The translations under genes were made by a program, and so were the position numbers. This document shows, one piece after another, positions 1 to 7,668 of a DNA stretch of 64,000 nt (position 1 is its first letter; every line of letters begins with the position of its first letter). Source of the DNA: Paludibacter jiangxiensis (lineage in GTDB: Bacteria; Bacteroidota; Bacteroidia; Bacteroidales; Paludibacteraceae); NCBI RefSeq assembly GCF_001618385.1, contig NZ_BDCR01000003.1, forward strand, positions 682,001-746,000. Reading direction: 5' to 3'. The notes beneath the pieces are model-generated. The model had not been told where the DNA came from and made no database searches. It saw only the letters and a program-made list of their open reading frames with translations.

Positions 1-1
1 C

Positions 2-361
2 GAACTCGCCAAACAATTAGCTTTTTTACGTAACAAAAAAGTGCTAATTTTGTGCAGTGGAAACATTATTCATAATCTGCGTATGCTCGATTGGAGCAAA
101 AGAGATGATGAAGAGTTTGGCTACGACTGGGCGACAGCCGTTAGTAGCCTGATGAAAAAATTGATTACTTCCGGCAAGGTTGATGATTTGTGTAATTATC
201 TCAAACTCGGACCCGACGTACAGAGAGCAATTCCAACCCCTGATCATTTTTGGCCACTGCTTTACGCATTAGCATTGAAGCAACCCGAAGAAACAATCCG
301 TTTCTTTAATGATAAATTAGTAATGGGTTCGTTATCCATGACCTCATTTATTATTCAATAA
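2..361 (+). CDS. ygiD: 4,5-DOPA dioxygenase extradiol-like protein, C-terminal part
   Basis: The reading frame is open from the first base of the window, so only the C-terminal part (about 119 residues) is present. The segment VLILCSGNIIHNLR followed by W-S, DYDWA-like text and a C-terminal TPDHFWPLLYAL stretch matches the YgiD branch of the LigB-type extradiol ring-cleavage dioxygenases. That family is a mononuclear non-haem metal enzyme that opens catechol rings such as L-DOPA. The conserved DH in TPDHF is typical of the family's C-terminal metal-site region. The physiological substrate in this organism is unknown. The following HIT gene starts 28 bases downstream and may be co-transcribed. 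Confidence 0.75.
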   Translation, partial: ELAKQLAFLRNKKVLILCSGNIIHNLRMLDWSKRDDEEFGYDWATAVSSLMKKLITSGKVDDLCNYLKLGPDVQRAIPTPDHFWPLLYALALKQPEETIRFFNDKLVMGSLSMTSFIIQ

Positions 362-389
362 AATTGTCACAGCGAAAAATTATTATAGA

Positions 390-815
390 ATGAAAACAAA
401 TCCGGCAGAATGCCTCTATTGCACTAAAAACAAGACGCAACAAGACTTAATGATCAAAATTTGCGATCTTTCGGTTTCTGAACTTTTCCTTTTCAAAGAA
501 CAATCCTATCATGGTCGTACGTTGGTTGCCTATAAAGGCCATGTGGACGGGCTTTTTGAACTGAGCGATGAAGATCGCAACGCGTTTATGGCTGATGTTG
601 CCAAAACTGCTGCAGCAATGGACAAGGCATTCCACCCTGACAAAATCAATTTCGGAGCTTATTCCGACACGCTATCTCACATTCACTTTCACATTGTCCC
701 CAAATATCAGGGCGCATTTGGCTGGGGCGGTGTATTCGAAATGAACCCAAAACAGAAATATTTGAGCGATGCTGAGTATACTCAGGTAATTGATGCGATC
801 AAAGCAGCTCTCTAA
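390..815 (+). CDS. HIT family nucleotide hydrolase/transferase
   Basis: A 141-residue cytoplasmic protein with the histidine-triad signature H97-I-H99-F-H101 followed by IVP. In the family this forms the alpha-phosphate-binding site and supplies the nucleophilic histidine. A CxxC pair at C8 and C11 is consistent with the N-terminal zinc-binding pair seen in many bacterial HIT proteins. The length is normal for the family. HIT proteins hydrolyse nucleotide phosphoramidates or dinucleoside polyphosphates; the exact substrate here cannot be told from sequence. The ATG start at 390 fits the family's usual N-terminus. A strong hairpin terminator follows about 60 bases after the stop. Confidence 0.88.
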   Translation: MKTNPAECLYCTKNKTQQDLMIKICDLSVSELFLFKEQSYHGRTLVAYKGHVDGLFELSDEDRNAFMADVAKTAAAMDKAFHPDKINFGAYSDTLSHIHFHIVPKYQGAFGWGGVFEMNPKQKYLSDAEYTQVIDAIKAAL

Positions 816-873
816 GAAAAACACCTGAACATACATAAAGAACCGGAAGACCACGTCTTCTATCTTTCTTCAA

Positions 874-908
874 AGCAAAGGCTGACTTTTCAGTCTTTGC
901 TCTGTTTT
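874..908 (+). terminator. Intrinsic terminator after the HIT gene
   Basis: An 11-bp stem (AGCAAAGGCTG paired with CAGTCTTTGCT, one G-U pair) with a short loop is followed by CTGTTTTTA. It separates the HIT gene from the next gene at 922. Confidence 0.75.
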
Positions 909-921
909 TAATAAGGTTATA

Positions 922-3900
922 ATGAAACGATTAATATTATTTTTTTGCTGTATTTTATATATCACGAATGCCATGGCATTACGTCAACCCAGAGAGATGA
1001 AGACTCAGGTGGATTCTCTTCTGGCAAGCTACGAACGCGCTTATGCCGGTTTGGGAAAATTCCGCGTGAAAGAAATCTCCATCAACGCAGCCGAAAAGCA
1101 CGTGAATATCTATTGCAGCGAAGCATTATCGTATATCCCTTATCGTCCGGCTGTGGTTTCAAAACTGTACGCTCAGCTTGATTCCCTTACCCACGCTGGC
1201 CAGCCCGACTACAAAGTACAGGTTTTTGCCGGAAGCAAAGAACTCAGTACTCTCATCCCAAATATGTTCAGGCCTGATAAGTACGTGGACAAAATCAGGT
1301 TTCCTAAAAAAGAATTTCAGGGAACACCGCTGATGACTCTCTTATCAAAGCCATACACTATCACGCAAGGACTGGAGAACCGTCATTTGGCACTTTGGCA
1401 AAGTCATGGTTTGTATTACCGCCTCAGAACCGACCGCTGGCTCTGGCAACGCGATCGTGTGTTTCAAACCGTCGAAGACAAATACACCATGAGCTACGTT
1501 CTGCCTTATCTGTTGCCAATGCTGGAGAATGCAGGAGCGAATGTTTTTTTGCCCCGCGAACGAGACACCCAAACCAACGAAGTGATTGTGGATAATGACG
1601 GATCTGCCGGTGCATCCATCTATCGCGAACGAGGCACAACCATTGAAAACGGAGGCAATTCAGGATTCGGATTCACAAAGAAACAACTTGAAAACACCGA
1701 GAATCCTTTTGCGCTGGGTACTTACCGCAAATCTGGTTCACGATCTACTGAAAATGTAGCATTCGAATGGATTCCCGATATTCCGGAAGATGGTTGGTAT
1801 TACGTGTCAATCGCCTACAAAACGTTAGCAAACAGCAGTAAAAATGCTCATTATACAGTTTATCACACCGGAGGCCAAACCGAGTTTTCGATAAATCAGC
1901 AAATGGGTGGCGGAACATGGATTTACCTGGGCAATTTTTACTTCAAAAAAGGCATCCACTCCGAGTCAGGCAGAGTAACTTTAACAGGGACTTCCAAAGG
2001 AAGAGGGACTGTTATTACTGCCGATGCTGTACGCTTCGGAGGAGGAATGGGAAATATCGCCCGACCGGATTTCAGCTATGAAAAAATGCCTTCCAAACCT
2101 GCAGCCCCCGCTAAAATTGATACGACACAGCAACGCATTCAGGAGCCGAACATTACGAACAACAACATCATTACAGATGAAAAAATGCCTCAGGACAGTC
2201 TGAGTACCGACACCGTGCGTTACACAGCCAAACACGTTTCCGTAAGCGGTCGTCCCCGTTATCTGGAAGGAGCCCGCTACTGGCTTCAGTGGGCTGGTAT
2301 GCCGACAAATATCTATCATAAGCGCAAAGACGAAGCACCAAACGACTACAACGAAGACATCTGGGCGCGTCCTTATTGGGTGAATTATCTTAACGGTGGT
2401 TCTGTTTATTCGGGCAAAGACTCGGCTTCCACCGGTTTGAAAGTGCCTATAGATCTCTCGATGGCTATCCATTCCGATGCCGGAAGAGTCAAAGGAGATT
2501 CTATTGTCGGCACATTGGCCATTTACACGACATCCCTCAACAACGGCCAGTTCAGTACCGGACAAACCCGCATGACTTCACGCGATCTGGCCGACATGAT
2601 ACAAACGCAGATAGTCGATGACCTGCATCAAACGGGAGTAAAAAACTGGACCCGAAGAGGCTTATGGGATCGTTCGTATGCCGAATCGCGAGAAACGGAT
2701 GTTCCTTCCGTGTTGATGGAGCTATTATCCCACGAGAATTTTGCCGACATGAAATATGGCCTCGATCCTCGGTTTAAGTTTACCGTCAGCCGGTCTATCT
2801 ACAAAGCTATACTGAAGTATCTGGCTTATCAACATCATCGCCCGTTTGTGGTTCAGCCACTTCCGGTCAGCCACCTTGCTTCGGAGTTTGTGGACGACAC
2901 CCACATTAACCTCTCCTGGAAAGCAGAAAACGACTCACTGGAACCAACGGCAATTCCAAACCGCTTTATCGTCTACACGCGTGTAGAAGGCGAAGGTTTC
3001 GACAACGGACAAATTACAGAAGGCATATCCATGACCCTTGCTGTTGAGAAAGGAAAAATCTACAGTTTTCGTGTAACCGCTGTCAATGATGGTGGTGAAA
3101 GTATGCCGTCGGAAACTCTTTCGGTATGCCGTAACTGGAAAAGCACGCCTGTAGCGATGATCGTCAACGGGTTTGACCGCATTTCTGCACCCACATGGTT
3201 CGACACTCCTTCTTACGGAGGTTTTACCGATAACGGGGTGCCTGACAAAGCGGACATTTCCTACACCGGCAAGCAGAACAATTTCAACCGACTGAATTTC
3301 AAAGGACAGGAATCCGCTACCTTTGGTACGTCAGATGCCAATTTTGAAAATATAAGTGTTGCCGGTAATAGCTTTGACTTCCCTTACATTCATGGGCAGG
3401 CGCTTAAGGCCGCCGGATATTCTTTTGTTTCCTGTAGTCGGGCGGCTGTGGAAGAAAACGGAGAGTTGTTGAACAACTATAAAATGGTTGATCTTATACT
3501 CGGAAAAGAGAAACAGGTTCCTTTCGGAGGAAATGTAAACCATGTAGCGTTCAGAACATTTACAGACAAACTAAATGCGGTCTTACGCCGTTATTGCATT
3601 GCAGGCGGAAATCTTTTCGTTTCAGGTAGTTTCGTCGGATCCGATTTATGGAATAATGGTCAAATAGATTCTACCGGCATTAACTTTGCAACTTCCGTAT
3701 TGAAATACAAATGGCACAACGAAAAAGCATCCGTTGCCGGACAATTGCAGGGCGTCACACTACCTTACGCTACATTTGGAGGCCAATGGAACTTTTGTAC
3801 TCAGATCAACAACAAGCAATACGCCGCTGAGTCAGCCGACGGCATTGATCCGGCAGACAATGCTCCGAACGCGCACACCATTGCTTTATATCCCGAAAGC

Positions 3901-4032
3901 AATATAAGTGCGGCCGTAGCTTACAAAGGTAGCTATAGAACCGTGGTTTGCGGATTCCCGTTCGAATCCCTCAGCACTGAAGAACAGCGCAAAGATTGGA
4001 TGCAGAAAGTAATACGTTTCTTTGAGAAATAA
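922..4032 (+). CDS. Secreted N-acetylmuramoyl-L-alanine amidase-like protein with golvesin-like and FN3 domains
   Basis: A 1036-residue exported protein with a signal peptide at residues 1-19. An amidase_3-like fold appears split. A first part near residues 190-215 (LPMLENAGANVFLPRERD) resembles the strand-helix of MurNAc-Ala amidases. A second part carries AIHSDAG near 513-520 and VPSVLMELLSHENF near 594-610. Between them lies a golvesin C-terminal-like beta domain (about 225-375). A fibronectin type III domain follows (about 647-735), then a C-terminal region of about 300 residues with an alpha/beta look. Such proteins are often labelled xanthan lyase in databases, but the visible motifs argue for a zinc amidase acting on the cell wall. 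Substrate and exact location are inferred. Confidence 0.75.
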   Translation: MKRLILFFCCILYITNAMALRQPREMKTQVDSLLASYERAYAGLGKFRVKEISINAAEKHVNIYCSEALSYIPYRPAVVSKLYAQLDSLTHAGQPDYKVQVFAGSKELSTLIPNMFRPDKYVDKIRFPKKEFQGTPLMTLLSKPYTITQGLENRHLALWQSHGLYYRLRTDRWLWQRDRVFQTVEDKYTMSYVLPYLLPMLENAGANVFLPRERDTQTNEVIVDNDGSAGASIYRERGTTIENGGNSGFGFTKKQLENTENPFALGTYRKSGSRSTENVAFEWIPDIPEDGWYYVSIAYKTLANSSKNAHYTVYHTGGQTEFSINQQMGGGTWIYLGNFYFKKGIHSESGRVTLTGTSKGRGTVITADAVRFGGGMGNIARPDFSYEKMPSKPAAPAKIDTTQQRIQEPNITNNNIITDEKMPQDSLSTDTVRYTAKHVSVSGRPRYLEGARYWLQWAGMPTNIYHKRKDEAPNDYNEDIWARPYWVNYLNGGSVYSGKDSASTGLKVPIDLSMAIHSDAGRVKGDSIVGTLAIYTTSLNNGQFSTGQTRMTSRDLADMIQTQIVDDLHQTGVKNWTRRGLWDRSYAESRETDVPSVLMELLSHENFADMKYGLDPRFKFTVSRSIYKAILKYLAYQHHRPFVVQPLPVSHLASEFVDDTHINLSWKAENDSLEPTAIPNRFIVYTRVEGEGFDNGQITEGISMTLAVEKGKIYSFRVTAVNDGGESMPSETLSVCRNWKSTPVAMIVNGFDRISAPTWFDTPSYGGFTDNGVPDKADISYTGKQNNFNRLNFKGQESATFGTSDANFENISVAGNSFDFPYIHGQALKAAGYSFVSCSRAAVEENGELLNNYKMVDLILGKEKQVPFGGNVNHVAFRTFTDKLNAVLRRYCIAGGNLFVSGSFVGSDLWNNGQIDSTGINFATSVLKYKWHNEKASVAGQLQGVTLPYATFGGQWNFCTQINNKQYAAESADGIDPADNAPNAHTIALYPESNISAAVAYKGSYRTVVCGFPFESLSTEEQRKDWMQKVIRFFEK

Positions 4033-4054
4033 CAACCCGTTAAAATTTCGGATT

Positions 4055-5386
4055 ATGAACATCGCTTTTTTATTTATCGGACTCGTTATCGGCGCATTGG
4101 GTGTTGCCGTATGGCTGAACAAACAACTATCGGCCTCCCGCAATGCAGCTGCCGATAGAGAGAAACAATTCCTGCTGGATCAGGCTGAAACAGACCGTAA
4201 AAAATCGATCGTAGACGAAACCCTGCGTATCAAAACCGAAGAAAACGCTCGGCTGACGGCCGACTTGGAATCGGCTCGCAATTCTGTTGCCTCACAGAGC
4301 GAAAAAATTGCCCGTACCAGTACGGAAAACAGCTATTTAAGGGAACAACTCGACCAACAAAAGAGCGAATTGGCCGAATTGCAAAAGAAACTCCAGACGG
4401 AATTTGAAAACATTGCGAACCGCATTCTGAAAGAACGTTCGAATGAATTTGTTCAGCACAACGAGAAGAATATCGGAGAGATTCTCAATCCTTTACGGGA
4501 AAAAATAGCTTCGTTCGAGAAGAAAGTGGAAGAAGCCTATGATAAGGAATTACGCGACAAAGTCAGCCTGCGGGAAGAGGTAAAAAAACTGACCGAACTA
4601 AACACCCGTGTGAGTGAAGAAGCCAACAATCTGACCCGTGCTCTGAAAGGTGATGTCAAAAAGCAAGGCAACTGGGGCGAAATTATCCTGGAACGTGTGC
4701 TTGAACGTTCAGGGTTGACCAAAGGACAGGAATACGAACGTGAAGAGGTTGTTGAAGGTGCGGATATGAGTGTGCAACGCCCGGACGTAATCCTTCACCT
4801 ACCGGATAACAAGCACATTATTGTCGATTCAAAGGTATCGCTTGTTGCGTATGAACGACTGATGGCCGCTGAAACTGACGAGCAACGTGCTCTCTTTCAA
4901 AAAGAACACATCGCGTCATTGCGCAGCCATGTAAAGTTGCTCAGCGAAAAGAATTACCAAAACGCACACAACCTCAACACACCTGATTTCGTGCTGATGT
5001 TTGTTCCCATCGAAGCCTCATTCTCTATTGCTGTTCAGGCCGATAACGAACTATTTTCGTATGCCTGGGAAAAGAAAATAGTCATTGTAAGCCCCACCAC
5101 TCTGCTTGCCACCCTGCGAACGATCTCATCTATCTGGAAACAGGAGAACCAGAGTCGTAACGCACAGGAAATCGCCCGCCTGAGCGGAACGCTGTACGAT
5201 AAACTGGCTGGATTTGTAACCGACCTCGGAAAAATAAAAGACAGCATCGACAAGGCTGGAAACTCTTACGACGAAGCTATGAAGAAACTCCAAAACGGGA
5301 ACGGCAATATTTTCCGTACTGCTGAACGCATCAAAGAGCTTGGTGCCAAAAGCAATAAGCAATTACCGGAAGATCTAATCGGATAA
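4055..5386 (+). CDS. rmuC: DNA recombination protein RmuC
   Basis: A 443-residue protein of the RmuC family. It has an N-terminal membrane helix (about residues 2-20), a long charged coiled coil (about 30-130), and the conserved RmuC domain with GNWGEIILERVLERSGL and VDSKVSLVAYERL. In E. coli, RmuC limits recombination at inverted repeats and is proposed to be nuclease-like; its biochemical activity is not well defined. The ATG at 4055 is preferred over the in-frame TTG at 4022, because the upstream codons overlap the previous gene's stop region and lack hydrophobic character. It lies 22 bases after the preceding gene and 10 bases before the next small gene. Confidence 0.9.
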   Translation: MNIAFLFIGLVIGALGVAVWLNKQLSASRNAAADREKQFLLDQAETDRKKSIVDETLRIKTEENARLTADLESARNSVASQSEKIARTSTENSYLREQLDQQKSELAELQKKLQTEFENIANRILKERSNEFVQHNEKNIGEILNPLREKIASFEKKVEEAYDKELRDKVSLREEVKKLTELNTRVSEEANNLTRALKGDVKKQGNWGEIILERVLERSGLTKGQEYEREEVVEGADMSVQRPDVILHLPDNKHIIVDSKVSLVAYERLMAAETDEQRALFQKEHIASLRSHVKLLSEKNYQNAHNLNTPDFVLMFVPIEASFSIAVQADNELFSYAWEKKIVIVSPTTLLATLRTISSIWKQENQSRNAQEIARLSGTLYDKLAGFVTDLGKIKDSIDKAGNSYDEAMKKLQNGNGNIFRTAERIKELGAKSNKQLPEDLIG

Positions 5387-5396
5387 ATCTCTCTCT

Positions 5397-5606
5397 ATGA
5401 AACTGCTTATTCTTATCACAATATTTTGCCCCATTGCCCTGATATATCTGGTTCCCCGTTATATAAAGTTGCGCGAGAAATATATCCGTCTTGAAGAAAA
5501 CAGCGTCTCGCGTCAAAAGTATAATGCCGTTCAAAACGAACTAAAGCAGCTTAAAAAGTTATTGGCTCAAAAGGAGCAAGAAACAGGACAAGCATCTGGC
5601 AAATAA
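5397..5606 (+). CDS. Small single-pass membrane protein with coiled coil
   Basis: This 69-residue protein is not assigned to a family. Residues 1-20 are hydrophobic (LLILITIFCPIALIYLV) and form a probable membrane anchor. The rest is strongly charged with heptad-like leucines (NELKQLKKLLAQKEQE), so a short cytoplasmic coiled coil is likely. It begins 10 bases after rmuC, which itself has an N-terminal anchor and coiled coil, so co-expression is likely. A functional partnership with RmuC is only inference from position. Confidence 0.6.
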   Translation: MKLLILITIFCPIALIYLVPRYIKLREKYIRLEENSVSRQKYNAVQNELKQLKKLLAQKEQETGQASGK

Positions 5607-5933
5607 ACGGGCAACCCGACCATGTTTTCTGATTCTCTCTTTTGTGCTTCTTTATTGAATCATTTGCTCACTTTTGTCATTTAGGTCTACTGCATGTATG
5701 CCCCAAGAGTAATCCCCAATCAGGCGTCAAGGAAAAGTCGATTTTATTTTATAAGCTATCCTCATCAAGAGGCAAACATTTAAAATAACAAAACAGCCAC
5801 AAATAATTAAATAAATGACTTCTTTCAAAATCTCCACACGAACAATTTTCACAAAATGTTATCATACAGAATATTACACAAAACAAAACAATGTAATATT
5901 TTTTAAAAACGCAACAACAATCATGCATTTATC

Positions 5934-5965
5934 TTTAACGATTCAAATCATAAGGCTTAATTTTG
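5934..5965 (+). promoter_or_regulatory. Bacteroidota-type promoter upstream of candidate sRNA
   Basis: TTTA at 5934-5937, a 20-base spacer, then TAATTTTG at 5958-5965. This matches the phylum's TTTG-N19..21-TAnnTTTG consensus with one -33 mismatch. A transcript would start near 5972, with no open reading frame of note before the terminator at 6071. Confidence 0.5.
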
Positions 5966-5971
5966 TAGATG

Positions 5972-6107
5972 TCATAATAGCACATTAGTATCAATAAATT
6001 TTCACATACCAAAAAATAGTTTTTCAGACAGCAGAGTGCTGTGTTACATTCAACCCAAAATCTAAAGAGAAACGCCGAAGTTATTAAATAACTTCGGCGT
6101 TATTTTT
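5972..6107 (+). ncRNA. Candidate small RNA
   Basis: About 135 bases lie between a consensus promoter (-7 box ending at 5965) and a strong terminator-type hairpin. The hairpin has 15-base arms at 6071-6085 and 6087-6101, then ATTTTTT. Inside is a second stem-loop at 6028-6042 (ACAGCA, loop GAG, TGCTGT). No plausible coding frame is present. It sits in a 660-base gap between the rmuC small-protein gene and an AraC regulator that has its own promoter further downstream. No known RNA family was recognised. Confidence 0.45.
6071..6107 (+). terminator. Intrinsic terminator of the candidate sRNA
   Basis: Near-perfect inverted repeat AACGCCGAAGTTATT / AATAACTTCGGCGTT centred at 6086, directly followed by a T-rich run. 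There is no protein gene immediately upstream, so it most likely ends the short transcript that begins near 5972. Confidence 0.75.
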
Positions 6108-6124
6108 TGTGTTTTCTTTTCAAA

Positions 6125-6157
6125 TTTGGTAAATCCAATTTTATTTTAATAACTTTG
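6125..6157 (+). promoter_or_regulatory. Promoter of AraC-type regulator gene
   Basis: TTTG at 6125-6128, a 21-base spacer and TAACTTTG at 6150-6157 give an exact match to the Bacteroidota consensus. The expected start near 6164 leaves a leader of about 100 bases before the ATG at 6266. Confidence 0.65.
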
Positions 6158-6265
6158 TTTGCAAACTTCTTGAGAGAAGCTTCAAGTACGTATACGCACA
6201 TGGACTTTTCTTTTGAGTCTTTCTGACCAGATAAACCAATTGCAAACACAAGCTCAAACTATAAT

Positions 6266-7453
6266 ATGGGACTCTATATTACCGGATTTGGAATGTTACT
6301 TTCGTTAGTGTTAGCATTATATTCCCGCCTGCATTTCAGAGGGAATATCTATTTGGCTATCTTCTTTTTCCTTTTTAATCTTCAAGAGTTTGCCATTGTT
6401 GCGCTGCATGTTGAGAACAATCATGTAATAGCGGCTGTCATGTTGTATCATTTCGCACCCGTATTTTTCCTCATTGGCCCCGCTTTCTATCTTTATTCAA
6501 GAAGTATTGTGACAAACTCCGCCCGGTTGTACAAAAAAGACCTCTGGCATCTTCTGCCGGTGATTGTCACCTTCATTGTTTTATGGAAGTATTATTTTTG
6601 GAGTTTTGATCACAAGGTTTCTCTGGCCGTAGAAATAAGCAAAGGAATACAAGCATACCTTTTCGGTTTCCCCAGTATTATCCCACAGGCATACATAAAC
6701 CTACTAAGATCTTTGATTACAATAGTTTATATTGGTTATGCCGGCTGGCTTTTTTACACAAACCTACCTCAAATCAGATCTCATTCGCTATTAAGATCCA
6801 AGCAACGGCAGAGTGTAGAGCTTTGGTTGAACGTAACCTTTATCTGTACTATTGCACTTTACATTATTTATCTGCTTGCGTCGATACAATTAGTAGCTTT
6901 CAACAGAACTGACATAGTCGGCCCAAAGCATATCATTATTCCATTGATTTACATGGTGCTCAATGTAATTCTCTTGTTTTGCCCGCAAATACTTTATGGA
7001 CTTCCCTCGCATGTGGCAAATACCGACGACATAGAGGATCAACCTGCTATAGAGAACCCTGAAAACACAAAGAACAGTGGATCTCCCGACTTACTACTCT
7101 TCACTGATGAATATATTGACGAAATTAAAAGAAAATTGCATGATGTTGTTACACAGAAAGAATACTGCAATTTGGATTTATCCCGCTCTAAGCTGTCGAA
7201 CCTAACGGGAATACCATTACACCATCTTTCCTATTATTTCTCCAACATTCTGAATCTCAAATTCACAGACTGGAGAAATCAACTACGGGTAGACCATGCG
7301 AAGAAGTTAATTTCGTCTGACATGATGAAAACCATGACGCTGGATGCAATAGCAAATCAATGCGGATTCGGAAACCGGCAAAACTTTATAGCATCCTTTA
7401 AAAAAATGACCTCCATGACTCCGTCCGAATATCTGAATTCGACAAAGAAATGA
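6266..7453 (+). CDS. Membrane-anchored AraC family transcriptional regulator
   Basis: A 395-residue protein. The first ~250 residues are a polytopic membrane region with six or seven hydrophobic segments. A soluble linker leads to a C-terminal AraC/XylS double helix-turn-helix (about 290-395) with LSRSKLSNLTGIPLHHLSYYF and the signature ending ANQCGFGNRQNFIASFKKMT-MTPSEY. The architecture suggests sensing at the membrane with DNA binding in the cytoplasm. It is convergent with the GH115 gene, and a second protein of the same architecture lies at 20924-22045, so the pair may control the xylan genes between them. That role is inferred from location only. Confidence 0.85.
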   Translation: MGLYITGFGMLLSLVLALYSRLHFRGNIYLAIFFFLFNLQEFAIVALHVENNHVIAAVMLYHFAPVFFLIGPAFYLYSRSIVTNSARLYKKDLWHLLPVIVTFIVLWKYYFWSFDHKVSLAVEISKGIQAYLFGFPSIIPQAYINLLRSLITIVYIGYAGWLFYTNLPQIRSHSLLRSKQRQSVELWLNVTFICTIALYIIYLLASIQLVAFNRTDIVGPKHIIIPLIYMVLNVILLFCPQILYGLPSHVANTDDIEDQPAIENPENTKNSGSPDLLLFTDEYIDEIKRKLHDVVTQKEYCNLDLSRSKLSNLTGIPLHHLSYYFSNILNLKFTDWRNQLRVDHAKKLISSDMMKTMTLDAIANQCGFGNRQNFIASFKKMTSMTPSEYLNSTKK

Positions 7454-7668
7454 AGGTCTGACGTTATCCAAAAGAATATCTCTATTTAACGGATTATTCG
7501 GTTTTCAAAAAATTACAGGCTAAAAAGCTCTCCCACTTCAGGCAATCAGCAAGGCAAAAAGCTTCGCCGGCAATATCATTATCGGGATCATATCCGCAAC
7601 TTTTGCCCCAAAGTACTGTCTTAAAAGAGCAACATTCCACAATAATATTGCCACACCAGAACAATTCG

